DNA from: Parablautia intestinalis
Lineage (GTDB): Bacteria; Bacillota; Clostridia; Lachnospirales; Lachnospiraceae
NCBI GenBank assembly: GCA_003612395.1
Contig: RAYQ01000012.1
Coordinates: forward strand, 1-64,000
Reading direction: 5' to 3'
DNA length: 64,000 nucleotides
Part shown: piece after piece, positions 1 to 8,461 of the stretch
Numbering within the stretch: the first letter of the stretch is position 1
How the letters are laid out: each line of letters opens with the position of its first letter
Position numbers and translations under genes: made by a program
Notes under the pieces: generated by a model
Databases searched by the model: none
Told to the model about the DNA's origin: nothing
What the model saw: only the letters and a program-made list of their open reading frames with translations

Positions 1-10
1 ATGCCTTCAT
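1..10 (-). CDS. 5' end of a gene running off the left edge
   Basis: Positions 8..10 read ATG on the minus strand, with GGAG at 20..23, nine bases upstream, as a plausible ribosome binding site. Only Met-Lys-Ala is visible, so the product cannot be named. The AT-rich stretch to the right would be its promoter region; a TTGACA hexamer lies at 69..74 on the minus strand, without a convincing -10 at standard spacing. Confidence 0.4.
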
Positions 11-359
11 GTCTGCGCTCTCCAAAGCTTCTCTTTTTAGAATTTTCAGGGTTGCATTGCTGTTTATTTGTCAAGGTGCTTTTGCATCATACTGCAATTC
101 TTATTCAGATTACTGTGATGTGCGACTTTCAAATGATATCAAATGAGCCATTTTTTGTCAACACATTTTTTAAAATTTTTTTTAAAAAATTCAAATTTTT
201 TCTAATACACACTTTCATTCGCGAAATCGCTGTATTTTTAGCCTGTTTTCCACACTTCCGTGCAAACCGCCCCGAACGAATATACCTATACTTTTTTGAG
301 ATGACTTAGATATTCTTAGACGGCGTTTTCTGATGTCTTAGAAAATCTTCATCTCTTTT
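11..359. other. AT-rich intergenic region, no gene seen
   Basis: The stretch is strongly AT-rich, with long runs of A and T around 150..205. The plus-strand open frame across 1..309 has no ribosome binding site and a low-complexity Phe/Leu-rich product, so it is not called. No clear terminator for the CvpA-like gene ending at 360 was found; only a weak hairpin (TTTTCT/AGAAAA) lies just below it. Confidence 0.5.
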
Positions 360-749
360 TTATGTTAAAATGGACATCCCCCAGTTTTTTAGGAAATATA
401 CCAAAATCCCAACAATCAGTCCGGCCTCTGCCAAACCTATTACCGCCCCCAGCAGTTTATCCAGGCTTTTGATTACCGGCAGCTTTGCTATCAGTTCCAG
501 AGACGTAAACAGTACGTGAACCAGCCGGTACACCGCACATACTACAAAAAGAACCACAATCGTCTGAATCAATTTGCTTATCTCCTGATCCATGTAACTG
601 CCTATTGCGCCTATAATCAGGACAACACACACACCTGCCACTGCCATGGCAATCACTGAAATTATTTCCTGAACCAGTCCCTTGCGGAATCCCGCTACAA
701 TTCTCCATATAAAAATAAGTATAATCACTGCCAGAGAAACGTAATACAT
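360..749 (-). CDS. CvpA family membrane protein
   Basis: This 129-residue protein has about four hydrophobic segments (roughly residues 3-17, 27-50, 62-85 and 100-122). It starts with a membrane helix followed by the R-x-G-F-R-K-G sequence that is typical of CvpA/colicin V production family proteins. Its length is slightly short for the family (about 160-180 residues). It is the last gene of a minus-strand unit behind the DUF5711 gene, 13 bases apart, so the two are probably co-transcribed. The family's molecular role in Firmicutes is not settled; a link to cell envelope or division is family knowledge, not shown here. Confidence 0.7.
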   Translation of the reverse strand: MYYVSLAVIILIFIWRIVAGFRKGLVQEIISVIAMAVAGVCVVLIIGAIGSYMDQEISKLIQTIVVLFVVCAVYRLVHVLFTSLELIAKLPVIKSLDKLLGAVIGLAEAGLIVGILVYFLKNWGMSILT

Positions 750-762
750 TTGTACCTTCCTG

Positions 763-1974
763 CTATTTTAGCTCAATTGTGTCAACAGAATCAGACGTCA
801 CTACCACATATTTATAGGCCGAAGAGCCGGGAATAATAAGAGATGTGTTCTTTTCAAAATTTCCTGCAAATTTTTCCACACCATTTAAACCATAAATCCG
901 GCAGTCAAGGTCATTATAAATAATAATCTGATCTTTATGAAAAACAATATCCGTATATTCAATATCAAAAAGCTGGGAATGCACTTTACTGCCGGATTGG
1001 TTATAAACATCCAGCCGGTAAGCAGACTCGCCGCTCTGATCAATGAAAACAAGTCCTACATAATCTTCACTGTAATAAACGCTCTGCACTTCATCCGCCA
1101 AAAAGTCAGACGCAATATTTACAGGTCTTTCTGCTCCGGAAAAAAATACAATTCTGTCATCTGAGACGCCAAAGGCGGAATCATTATCCATAAACTGCAC
1201 ATACGGGACAATTGTGTCCATATAGTCAAAACCACTGACATAATTATCCGCTTCGTTTTTCCCTACCTCGCCAAAATTATAAAATGCTACAGATGATTTC
1301 ATATTTCCGCTGTCCACATACAAATAGGAAACTGCCATCAAATTCCCGTTTGGAGAAAGCGAAATGCTGACCGGATAACCGCTTTTATCCATAGTAGCTT
1401 TTCCATATACAATAGGCACATCTGTACTTTCATTTCCGTCATATACATAAATTCTGGTGATATCTGCATCATCAAGCACAGCCGCCACCACGCCGTTTGC
1501 CGACACGCAGAAATCTCTGATTGGCAGATTGGTATTGATGGTTCCTTTCTCGCCATTTTTATCCATGACATAAATGGAACGCCCATTGTAATCCCCGATA
1601 GCCGTCATCTGTTCACAGATAGAAATAAGCGGCGTCTGCATTTCATAGGTGCGGTTCCAAACAGCATTGCCTTTTGCGTCCATACAGCTGGCCCCATCTT
1701 TGCTGTACAAAAGTATATTCCCACCAAGCTCCTTTACCGTTGCCCCCTGTACAATAATAACGGGATAGGAGGATATAACCGTGCCTTGCGTGTATATTTT
1801 GTTTTTCCACTGCATGATAAAAAAGACAATGGCGGCTATAACCAATGCCACTGTAAGCGCAATCCGATAAAAAATGGCCAGCTTATGACTGCGGATTTTT
1901 TCTTTGTAATTTACACCTTTATCTATCTTCTGCCGCTTTTCTTTTTCTTTCAAATAATCACGTATGTTCGCCAT
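763..1974 (-). CDS. DUF5711 family membrane-anchored beta-propeller-like protein
   Basis: The 403-residue protein has a basic N-terminus, one membrane segment at about residues 34-54, and a long extracytoplasmic part made of short beta-rich repeats (for example ILLYSKDGASCMDAKGN, IYVMDKNGE) that resemble propeller blades. This architecture matches the DUF5711 family of Lachnospiraceae, whose function is unknown. The gene sits between an unrecognised membrane protein and a CvpA-like protein on the same strand with short gaps (37 and 13 bases), suggesting a three-gene operon. A sensory or scaffold role at the membrane is only a guess from the fold. Confidence 0.7.
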   Translation of the reverse strand: MANIRDYLKEKEKRQKIDKGVNYKEKIRSHKLAIFYRIALTVALVIAAIVFFIMQWKNKIYTQGTVISSYPVIIVQGATVKELGGNILLYSKDGASCMDAKGNAVWNRTYEMQTPLISICEQMTAIGDYNGRSIYVMDKNGEKGTINTNLPIRDFCVSANGVVAAVLDDADITRIYVYDGNESTDVPIVYGKATMDKSGYPVSISLSPNGNLMAVSYLYVDSGNMKSSVAFYNFGEVGKNEADNYVSGFDYMDTIVPYVQFMDNDSAFGVSDDRIVFFSGAERPVNIASDFLADEVQSVYYSEDYVGLVFIDQSGESAYRLDVYNQSGSKVHSQLFDIEYTDIVFHKDQIIIYNDLDCRIYGLNGVEKFAGNFEKNTSLIIPGSSAYKYVVVTSDSVDTIELK

Positions 1975-2011
1975 CCGTTCATCTCCAAATCTTTCGTATC
2001 AGGGCATCTGT

Positions 2012-2659
2012 TTAGTCAGGAGCATTAGCACTCTCCGCCAAAACCGCTGCCCTGCCGGTCATTTCCACGAATCCATACATTTTATTATAATCATTAATTG
2101 CACTCACTGCTATTGCCAGTATAATAACGCAGCATCCATAAATCAATCTTTTGATCATATCTCCTATGGAAAAAAAGGAGCGCTTTCTGTGCAAATGAAT
2201 CATTTTTTCCGCCGTTTTTTCTTTACCTTCTTTCTCCCCTTTATCCTCTGTCCCATTTCCGTGTTTCCTGGTTTTTTCATAACAAAAAATCAGATAATTC
2301 TGCATAGCCTCGTTCTTGTCATAAAAAATATAATAGCCATCCTTTTGCCCAGGCAATTTTTGTTTGTTCCCATATATATTAACGTAACCAATCAGTTCGT
2401 ATTCTTCAAAAAATTCTTTTCTGACCTGTTCCTCATTTCTGCCATCTTCCAGCTCATCTATCACGCTCGCCGCCCCAAATATCAGATAAAATTTCCGGTT
2501 TTCTTTGCGGCAGGCATGTCCAAAAAGTGCAACGCGTAAAGGAAACGCTTCTTTTTCCCTCTTCAGTTCATTTAGATATGTACAGACATAATCCTCCAGA
2601 TAAACACGTTCATCTCCATTTATCTTCCCGATTTGTCTTACCATTGCCGGCAGCTGCAT
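2012..2659 (-). CDS. hypothetical protein with C-terminal membrane segment
   Basis: I do not recognise this 215-residue protein. The N-terminal 130 residues look globular and mixed alpha/beta. A charged Lys/Glu-rich linker (about 131-160) follows, then one hydrophobic helix at about 172-189 and a short outside tail. It is the first gene of the minus-strand unit continuing into the DUF5711 and CvpA-like genes. A GGGGGA-type ribosome binding site lies just before the ATG. Its position in the unit suggests it works with the DUF5711 protein at the membrane, which is inference. Confidence 0.6.
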   Translation of the reverse strand: MQLPAMVRQIGKINGDERVYLEDYVCTYLNELKREKEAFPLRVALFGHACRKENRKFYLIFGAASVIDELEDGRNEEQVRKEFFEEYELIGYVNIYGNKQKLPGQKDGYYIFYDKNEAMQNYLIFCYEKTRKHGNGTEDKGEKEGKEKTAEKMIHLHRKRSFFSIGDMIKRLIYGCCVIILAIAVSAINDYNKMYGFVEMTGRAAVLAESANAPD

Positions 2660-2832
2660 TACAATCCCCCTTTCACTAAATACAGGCTCTCAGAATATCT
2701 GTACCTGTCTAAAGTTTATCATAGCCTGGTATGAAGCAGGTTTATAATGCATCGCCAAAAGTAGCTGCTTTTGCCATAAATAGCCGAATATATCGGGATT
2801 TCAACCGTATTTTCCCGTCATTTGTCAAATAT

Positions 2833-2865
2833 GGTAACAGTTCTCCCACCGGCCGAACTGTTACC
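2833..2865. repeat. 11-bp perfect inverted repeat
   Basis: GGTAACAGTTC at 2833..2843 pairs with GAACTGTTACC at 2855..2865 across an 11-base loop. It lies 32 bases beyond the galM stop codon, so it could end galM transcripts, but no T-run follows the stem on the minus strand. It could equally be an operator in front of the gene starting at 2659. Confidence 0.55.
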
Positions 2866-2896
2866 ACTTATTTACAAATAATAGCTGCAAGTACTT

Positions 2897-3937
2897 TTAC
2901 TCAAACTTATAAATGGTTATACTTTTATATGATCTTTGCGGACCGAATACGGCGGAAGGGAACTTTGGTTTATTAGCGCTGTCCGGGAAATATTGTGTTT
3001 CCAGACACAGGCCGTCCCTCTCTTCATATACGGCATTTTCCTTGCCAGTCTGCTTTGTAATAAAATTTCCTGCATAGAACTGCACGCCCGGCAGATCCGT
3101 AAATGCTCTCATGCTACGTCCTGATGCCGGATCTGAAACAACGGCAAATTCCTTTAAAACGCCTTCCGTTCCATCCAACACCCAGTTATGATCGTATCCT
3201 CCTGTTATTTTAAGCTGTTCATTATCCGCATCAATTTCTTCCCCAATTTTCTTTGGCCTGGTAAAGTCAAAAGGCGTTCCGGCAACAGGCGCAATTTCTC
3301 CTGTGGGGATTGAACCGGCTTTTACCGGCGTATAGGCAGATGCATTTAAGGTAAGAACATGATCGCATATTTTTCCCTTTTTATGACCTGATAAGTTAAA
3401 ATATGTATGGTTAGTCAGGTTGATAATGGTATTTTTATCGCTTTCGCCTGCATACTGTATTTTCAGCTCATTATCCTCCGTAAGCGAATAGGACACCTGC
3501 ACCTTTTTATTGCCCGGAAATCCCATACTTCCATCCTTATCCTCAAGGCAAAAAACAATGCCATTCTCCATTTCGCTTACGGTCCAAATCCTTTTATGAT
3601 ATCCCTGCTCCATATGACTGTGCAGATTATTGCCGCCGTCATTTACCTGCAGTTGATACTTTTGTCCGTCCAGTTCAAAACATGCGTTCCCTACACGATT
3701 TGCATTGGGCCCGATTACCGCTCCAAAGAAACATCCATTTTCAAAATAAGGCTCCAGAGTGTCAAATCCCAAAACCACATCAGCAGTATTTCCCTCTTTA
3801 TCAGGTACAAACAAGTTTACCAAAATAGCGCCATAATTAATAACGCCTGCACGCATGCCTGCGGAATTCTCCAGCCAATACCGGTAAATCTCCTCACCGG
3901 ATTTTGTTGTTCCAAACAATTCTTTTTTTGCTATCAT
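2897..3937 (-). CDS. galM: aldose 1-epimerase (mutarotase)
   Basis: The enzyme interconverts alpha and beta anomers of galactose or glucose in the cytoplasm, feeding the Leloir pathway. The 346-residue length is typical. Visible family motifs are GPNANRV near residue 90, the NNLHS histidine near 110, TNHTYFNLSG near 180 with the second histidine, and LETQYFPDS near 310, which holds the catalytic base Glu. The start is supported by GGAGG about eight bases upstream. No other galactose genes are adjacent, so it is probably a stand-alone unit. Confidence 0.93.
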   Translation of the reverse strand: MIAKKELFGTTKSGEEIYRYWLENSAGMRAGVINYGAILVNLFVPDKEGNTADVVLGFDTLEPYFENGCFFGAVIGPNANRVGNACFELDGQKYQLQVNDGGNNLHSHMEQGYHKRIWTVSEMENGIVFCLEDKDGSMGFPGNKKVQVSYSLTEDNELKIQYAGESDKNTIINLTNHTYFNLSGHKKGKICDHVLTLNASAYTPVKAGSIPTGEIAPVAGTPFDFTRPKKIGEEIDADNEQLKITGGYDHNWVLDGTEGVLKEFAVVSDPASGRSMRAFTDLPGVQFYAGNFITKQTGKENAVYEERDGLCLETQYFPDSANKPKFPSAVFGPQRSYKSITIYKFE

Positions 3938-3979
3938 CCTTTAACCTCCTGCATACAATGAGCAATGCCTGTCGTTCTG

Positions 3980-4003
3980 TATTGTAAGCACAGCCTTGCA
4001 ATA
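3980..4003. repeat. imperfect hairpin in the galM leader
   Basis: TATTGTAAG at 3980..3988 and CTTGCAATA at 3995..4003 form a 9-bp stem with one mismatch and a 6-base loop. It lies about 45 bases before the galM start. On the minus strand the following bases read TTGTATGCAGG before the galM ribosome binding site, resembling the end of the three-hairpin leader at 41099..41171. Confidence 0.4.
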
Positions 4004-4047
4004 CCACGTTAATACCCCAAAAGTCAAAAAACCGGCGGAATCAAATG

Positions 4048-4644
4048 TTATATTTCCACCCGTCCCTCTAATGCCCGCAAAAGTGTTACTTCATCAATAT
4101 ATTCCAAATCGCCTCCAACCGGGACCCCGCTGGCAATTCTGGTGACTTTAATACCCGTTGGTTTAATCAGCTTACTAATATACATGGCTGTTGTTTCGCC
4201 CTCCAGGCTCGAATTAGTTGCAATAATTACTTCTGTAACCTCCCCCTCAAGCCGCGTAATAAGCTCCTTCAGCCGAATGTCCCCCGGTCCAATCCCAAGC
4301 ATAGGAGAAATTGCCCCATGCAGCACATGATAAACACCCTCATATTTCCCGGTTTTTTCATATGCTGCCAGATCTCTTGTGTTTTCCACCACCATAATGG
4401 TACCGTGATCCCGCCTTTCATTGGCACATACAGGGCAGATCTCGTTGTCAGTCAGGGTAAAACACTCCCTGCAGTAGCGGACATTCTCCTTGGCCTCCAT
4501 AATCGTTTTTGCAAGTCTTTCCACCTTATCCCTGGGCATATTAATCAAGTGAAAAGCCAGCCTTTGCGCTGACTTAGAACCGATTCCCGGCAATCCGGAC
4601 AACTCATCTATTAATTTGTTGATATGTCCGCTGTATAAATTCAT
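4048..4644 (-). CDS. recR: recombination mediator protein RecR
   Basis: RecR works with RecF/RecO to load RecA on gapped DNA. The 198-residue product has the expected order: a helix-hairpin-helix region ([16 protein letters not shown], residues 18-33), a four-cysteine zinc motif ([16 protein letters not shown], about 58-73), and a Toprim domain starting MVVENTRDL near residue 84. It overlaps the neighbouring ybaB end by one base (stop/start TGATG-type junction), so recR is translated with ybaB, and the dnaX-ybaB-recR order is a conserved Firmicute cluster. Confidence 0.97.
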   Translation of the reverse strand: MNLYSGHINKLIDELSGLPGIGSKSAQRLAFHLINMPRDKVERLAKTIMEAKENVRYCRECFTLTDNEICPVCANERRDHGTIMVVENTRDLAAYEKTGKYEGVYHVLHGAISPMLGIGPGDIRLKELITRLEGEVTEVIIATNSSLEGETTAMYISKLIKPTGIKVTRIASGVPVGGDLEYIDEVTLLRALEGRVEI

Positions 4645-4994
4645 CAGAAAGGAAGGCCTCCTCCCAGTCCAAGGCCCCCTGTCATTTTACTCATAACCTC
4701 TGCACCTGCTTCCTCAGCCATTCGAAGGGCCTCATTGGCTGCTGCCATCACCAGATCCTCCAGCATTTCAATATCCTCGGGATCCACCACCTCTTCAGAG
4801 AGCTTTACCTTTGTCACTTCTTTTTTGCCGGTTACGGTAACTTCAACTGCGCCGCCGCCTGCTTTGGCAGTAAACTCTTTCGTTTCCAGTTCCTTTTGAT
4901 TTTCCTCCATCTGACGCTGCATTCTCTGTGCCTGCTTCATCAGATTGTTCATATTACCGGGCATCCCTCCCGGAAATCCACCACGCTTTGCCAT
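4644..4994 (-). CDS. YbaB/EbfC family nucleoid-associated protein
   Basis: This is a small DNA-binding protein (116 residues) encoded, as usual, between dnaX and recR. The Met-Gly-rich N-terminus ([19 protein letters not shown]), the central K-V-x-L-x-x-E-V-V-D-P-E-D segment and the Gly-rich C-terminus ([11 protein letters not shown]) are family hallmarks. I placed the start at 4994 rather than the upstream 5183, because the extra 63 residues do not resemble the family and fall in a repeat-bearing intergenic stretch. The Shine-Dalgarno GGAAAGGAGC sits 14 bases from this ATG, in a leader shared with three other genes. Confidence 0.93.
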   Translation of the reverse strand: MAKRGGFPGGMPGNMNNLMKQAQRMQRQMEENQKELETKEFTAKAGGGAVEVTVTGKKEVTKVKLSEEVVDPEDIEMLEDLVMAAANEALRMAEEAGAEVMSKMTGGLGLGGGLPF

Positions 4995-5100
4995 ATTTAA
5001 TAACCATGCTCCTTTCCGTAGCCTGCAAGCTCTGATACATACCGTGCATATATTAGCTGTGCATGTATTGCCCAGGCACAAATTTGTGAATCGGTCAGGG

Positions 5101-5180
5101 AAGATTTTCTCCCTGTCCGCCGCGCGGCCCGTATGCCACTTTTGTAACATATTCCTGTACATGGACCTTTGCATCATTAA
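5101..5180. repeat. dispersed intergenic element, copy 1
   Basis: About 80 bases similar to 8345..8422 and, over part of the length, 55121..55192. On the minus strand it includes the core GTGGCATACGGGCCGCGC. It lies between dnaX and ybaB, inside the operon leader of ybaB. Copies 1 and 2 match at most positions over about 60 bases by eye. Confidence 0.6.
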
Positions 5181-5193
5181 CAAGCTCTGTCGC

Positions 5194-5211
5194 GCTTCGC
5201 GGGCCAGCTTA
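5194..5211. repeat. short repeat GCTTCGCGRGYCAGCTTA, copy 1
   Basis: An 18-base word, 16 of 18 identical to 15960..15977. It lies just past the dnaX stop codon. Confidence 0.45.
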
Positions 5212-5216
5212 ATTTA

Positions 5217-6842
5217 TTATGTGAAAAACCGGTTTCTCACATTATCTCCCGCTTCTTCCTCCAATTCTTCCACTTCCATATGAATTGCCTGGCTTATCAC
5301 CTTCGTCAAATCAGGAAAAAGCTCCTCCGGATTTCTACCCGGCTCAGGGCCCTGTATTGTTACCTTTATTTCTTTTTCCATGAAGCCGGAAAGAATGTTT
5401 TCAAACTCCTCCCTGTGGGAAGCTTCCCTGAAATAATCGGCAGGCAGTCCATCCTGCACGATCACAAGCAGGCTTCCGTCCTTTGCAAGACTTGGATATG
5501 CATTCTTCAGATATGCTTTCATGGGCATTGGTGTTTCTCCCACAATTGCTGCCCAGCTCCCTACAGCCTGCTTTACATCCTCCGGGATTGCTTTGGGAAG
5601 CTCTATCTGCATTTTTTGTTTTGGAGGCGCAGCAGAGCCTTCATATTTACCCTCTGTTCCTGCACCCGGAATATTGACGGCAGGTATTCCATTTTCTATT
5701 TTTTCTTCCAGTTGTCTGATTCGATCCGCCAGTGACCCCGTATCTGTCTCCATGCCCGGTCTGCACAATTTAATAATTGCCATTTCTACCAGTATTCTTT
5801 TCTGTGAAGCATAACGGATCTGCCCCGAAACCCCTGATAATATCCGAATGTAGCGCATAATCACATCATTTTCTGCCATTTGCGCTTCTTCCTTAAGCCT
5901 TAACAGATTTTCCGTGGAAATATCTATAGCATCCTCCATTCCGTCCGCTGTCTTTACCAAAAGCAGATTTCGCAAATACCAGGTAAAATCCAGTATAAAC
6001 TGAGTCAGCTCTCTGCCCTGCATAATAATTTCTTCCAGAAGTGAAATGGCACCTGTCACATTCCCGTCCAGAATAACCCTGAGGAGCCTGCTAAACACTT
6101 CCGTATCTACCGCTCCAAGCACATCCAGCACTTTATCATAGGTAAGCTTTTGGCCAAAATGAAAGGCAATACATTGGTCAAGAAGGCTTAAGGCATCCCG
6201 CATGGAACCGTCTGCTGTTTTCGCAATATAGCGGATAGCCTTATCCTCTATTTGAACCTGCTCCACCTCCATCAGCTCCAGAAGCCGGTCTGATATGGTT
6301 TCAATGGTAATCCGCCTGAAATCATATCTCTGGCATCTGGACATAATTGTGACAGGTATCTTATGGACCTCAGTAGTTGCCAATATAAAAATAACATAAG
6401 AAGGCGGCTCCTCCAGCGTTTTAAGCAAGGCATTAAATGCTCCTATGGAAAGCATATGGACTTCATCAATAATATAAACCTTATATTTCCCCTCGGCGGG
6501 GGAATATGCCACTTCGTCCACAATTTCACGAATGCTGTCCACGCCATTGTTGGAGGCTGCATCAATCTCAATTACATTCATGCTGGCTCCCGCCAAAATA
6601 GCTTTACAAATAGCACATTCCCCGCAGGGACTTCCATCCTTTGGATTTTCGCAATTTACAGCCCGGGCAAAAATCTTGGCAATGGTTGTCTTACCGGTTC
6701 CCCGTGTACCGCAGAAAAGATACGCATGTGAGGTGCGTCCCGCCTTTATTTGATTTTTAAGAGTAGTAACAATATGCTCCTGTCCCTTTACATCTTCAAA
6801 TGTCGCAGGACGGAATTTTCTGTAAAGGGCCGTATATGACAT
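5217..6842 (-). CDS. dnaX: DNA polymerase III subunits gamma/tau
   Basis: DnaX is the ATPase core of the clamp loader. The 541-residue product has a Walker A motif GTRGTGKTT (about 45-53), the four-cysteine zinc module (CENPKDGSPCGECAIC, about 64-79), Walker B DEVHML (about 126-131), and the sensor/SRC region MSRCQRYDF (about 167-175). A collar domain and a tau-like C-terminal half follow. Size fits the tau form in Firmicutes. An AAAGGAA site precedes the ATG. It heads the dnaX-ybaB-recR cluster, though a 222-base gap containing repeats separates it from ybaB. Confidence 0.97.
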   Translation of the reverse strand: MSYTALYRKFRPATFEDVKGQEHIVTTLKNQIKAGRTSHAYLFCGTRGTGKTTIAKIFARAVNCENPKDGSPCGECAICKAILAGASMNVIEIDAASNNGVDSIREIVDEVAYSPAEGKYKVYIIDEVHMLSIGAFNALLKTLEEPPSYVIFILATTEVHKIPVTIMSRCQRYDFRRITIETISDRLLELMEVEQVQIEDKAIRYIAKTADGSMRDALSLLDQCIAFHFGQKLTYDKVLDVLGAVDTEVFSRLLRVILDGNVTGAISLLEEIIMQGRELTQFILDFTWYLRNLLLVKTADGMEDAIDISTENLLRLKEEAQMAENDVIMRYIRILSGVSGQIRYASQKRILVEMAIIKLCRPGMETDTGSLADRIRQLEEKIENGIPAVNIPGAGTEGKYEGSAAPPKQKMQIELPKAIPEDVKQAVGSWAAIVGETPMPMKAYLKNAYPSLAKDGSLLVIVQDGLPADYFREASHREEFENILSGFMEKEIKVTIQGPEPGRNPEELFPDLTKVISQAIHMEVEELEEEAGDNVRNRFFT

Positions 6843-6878
6843 ATCTCTTATTTCCTTTCATGGTGCATAAACACTCTT

Positions 6879-7952
6879 TTAATCACCAAAGCTAATTCCC
6901 AGCAATTTTGCTTCCTTTACAATCGTTGCATCAGGGGAAACCATCTTAAGCTTTCCTGCAACCTCCTCAAGAGGCACCTTTACAACCTCACGGTTCTTAT
7001 AGCCAACCATAAAGCCATATTCCCCCTTCAGAATAAGTTCCCCTGCCTCCGCACCTAAGCGGCTTGCAAAGACACGGTCATACGGGCAGGGGCTTCCGCC
7101 TCTTTGGGTATGTCCGGGCACCGTAACTCTGACTTCCTCTCCTGTTTTATCCTGAATCTGCTGAGCCAGCTCATAGGAAACGGAAGGGAATTTATAGTTT
7201 TTCATTTTTTCCTTGTATTCTTTCTTGGATAGCTTGGCGTCCTCTTTGGAAATAGCACCCTCCGCAACCGCAAGAATCGTAAATCTGCTTCCGCTTTCGT
7301 TGCGTTCCCTGATCTTGGAAACTACCTTTTTCACATCGTACGGGATCTCAGGTATCAGGATAATATCCGCTCCTCCCGCTATACCTGCATTTAATGTAAG
7401 CCATCCTACCTTGTGTCCCATTACCTCCACAATAAATACTCTGCCATGAGACGCTGCCGTGGTATGGATACAGTCAATTGCATCAACAGCAATGTTTACC
7501 GCACTCTGGAACCCAAAAGTCATATCTGTTCCCCAAAGGTCATTATCAATTGTCTTGGGCAGTGTGATAATGTTAAGGCCTTCTTCTCTTAAAAGGTTCG
7601 CTGTCTTATGAGTGCCATTTCCCCCTAAGATTACAAGACAGTCCAGACGCAGCTTATAATAATTCTGCTTCATGGCATCAACTTTGTCCAAACCATTTTC
7701 GTCCGGGTCTTTGATAGTCTTAAACGGAGTACGCGAGCTGCCCAAAATCGTGCCGCCCTTTGTAAGTATACCGGAAAAATCACGGCCGTCCAGCATCCGG
7801 AAATTCCCATAGATAAGACCCTTATAGCCATCAATAAATCCGTAAATTTCTACCTTTTCCTTGCTGTTTACAAGACATTTAACCACACCCCTCATGGCGG
7901 CATTGAGTGCCTGACAATCGCCGCCGCTTGTCAACATACCAACTCTTTTCAC
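6879..7952 (-). CDS. 6-phosphofructokinase, mixed-motif type
   Basis: The enzyme phosphorylates fructose 6-phosphate in glycolysis. The 357-residue protein has the N-terminal GGDCQALNAAMRG loop (10-22), TPF substrate contacts, PKTIDND (132-138) with the catalytic Asp, and HTQRGGSPCPYDR. The phosphoryl-donor loop reads GGNGT (110-114). Classical ATP enzymes have GGDGS with PGTIDND, and PPi enzymes have GGDD with PKTIDND. Gly at the donor-selecting position with Lys before TIDND resembles group III ATP-PFKs, so ATP use is more likely than PPi, but not proven. The start is GTG with AGGAGG nine bases upstream. It sits 36 bases from dnaX on the same strand. Confidence 0.9.
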   Translation of the reverse strand: MKRVGMLTSGGDCQALNAAMRGVVKCLVNSKEKVEIYGFIDGYKGLIYGNFRMLDGRDFSGILTKGGTILGSSRTPFKTIKDPDENGLDKVDAMKQNYYKLRLDCLVILGGNGTHKTANLLREEGLNIITLPKTIDNDLWGTDMTFGFQSAVNIAVDAIDCIHTTAASHGRVFIVEVMGHKVGWLTLNAGIAGGADIILIPEIPYDVKKVVSKIRERNESGSRFTILAVAEGAISKEDAKLSKKEYKEKMKNYKFPSVSYELAQQIQDKTGEEVRVTVPGHTQRGGSPCPYDRVFASRLGAEAGELILKGEYGFMVGYKNREVVKVPLEEVAGKLKMVSPDATIVKEAKLLGISFGD

Positions 7953-8001
7953 TTAACCTGTCCTCCTTTTCGCAGTATAACGAATTATTTACGTATTTTT
8001 T

Positions 8002-8030
8002 ATTATACATAATTTAATATCTTTAAACAA
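8002..8030 (-). promoter_or_regulatory. sigma-A-type promoter of the phosphofructokinase gene
   Basis: On the minus strand TTGTTT (8025..8030) and TATAAT (8002..8007) are 17 bases apart. The -10 is about 50 bases from the GTG start. Confidence 0.65.
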
Positions 8031-8101
8031 CCTTTTAGCCAGCATTTTTTATTTCTTTGCAGCAGTTCACTACCGATTTTCCCATATCCTGCAAATTGGA
8101 A

Positions 8102-8130
8102 TTGACTTGTAATTTCCAAACAAGTATAAT
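8102..8130 (+). promoter_or_regulatory. promoter of tRNA-Ser
   Basis: TTGACT (8102..8107) and TATAAT (8125..8130) are separated by exactly 17 bases, about 37 bases ahead of the mature tRNA 5' end. Confidence 0.75.
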
Positions 8131-8166
8131 AAAACCATGTCGGCAGGACTGCCGGCCTGCAAAAAA

Positions 8167-8255
8167 GGAGTCGTATCGAAGCGGTCATAACGGGGCGCAC
8201 TCGAAATGCGTTAGCCCTTTCGGGCTCGAGGGTTCGAATCCCTCCGACTCCGCCA
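8167..8255 (+). tRNA. tRNA-Ser (anticodon CGA)
   Basis: The acceptor strands GGAGTCG (8167..8173) and CGACTCC (8245..8251) pair fully, followed by discriminator G and an encoded CCA. The anticodon arm has the loop CTCGAAA, giving anticodon CGA, which reads UCG codons. A long variable arm (TAGCCCTTTCGGGCTC) marks a class II tRNA, consistent with serine. The T loop TTCGAATC is standard. Confidence 0.97.
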
Positions 8256-8262
8256 GAAATTT

Positions 8263-8287
8263 ACGCCCACAAATAATTTGTGGGCGT
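8263..8287 (+). terminator. hairpin after tRNA-Ser
   Basis: ACGCCCACAAA (8263..8273) and TTTGTGGGCGT (8277..8287) form a perfect 11-bp stem with a 3-base loop, eight bases past the CCA. The following T-run is weak (TGTAATATT), so it may be a terminator or a processing signal. Confidence 0.55.
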
Positions 8288-8344
8288 TGTAATATTAAGT
8301 CTGTACTTTTCTGTATTTAAGGGGAGATGCCCCATAATATTTTT

Positions 8345-8422
8345 GAAATATTTTCCCTACTCGCTGCGCGGCCCGTTCGCCACTTTGGTGGCATATTTCC
8401 TCCGCACGGGCCTGTGCATAAA
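8345..8422. repeat. dispersed intergenic element, copy 2
   Basis: Best-preserved copy of the element also seen at 5101..5180 and 55121..55192. On the minus strand it reads TGCACAGGCCCGTGCGGAGG, then AAATATGCCACC, AAAGTGGC and GGGCCGCGC. It lies directly beyond the terminator hairpin of the acetyltransferase gene. The open frame that crosses it (8295..8477) has no independent support. Confidence 0.6.
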
Positions 8423-8450
8423 ACGGCATAGCCCGACCGCTATGCCGTTT
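8421..8450 (-). terminator. terminator of the acetyltransferase gene
   Basis: AAACGGCATAGC (8421..8432) and GCTATGCCGTTT (8439..8450) form a perfect 12-bp stem with a 6-base loop, 11 bases beyond the stop codon. The T-run is short (TTTTAT). Confidence 0.6.
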
Positions 8451-8461
8451 CACCAGATCTT

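Noticed and set aside
1-309. 102-codon plus-strand open frame at the left edge
   Set aside because: It has low-complexity Phe/Leu/Ile composition from AT-rich DNA, no ribosome binding site and no recognisable motif.
4995-5183. N-terminal extension of the YbaB-like gene
   Set aside because: The 63 extra residues do not fit the family, and the DNA contains a dispersed repeat; the ATG at 4994 gives the normal protein.
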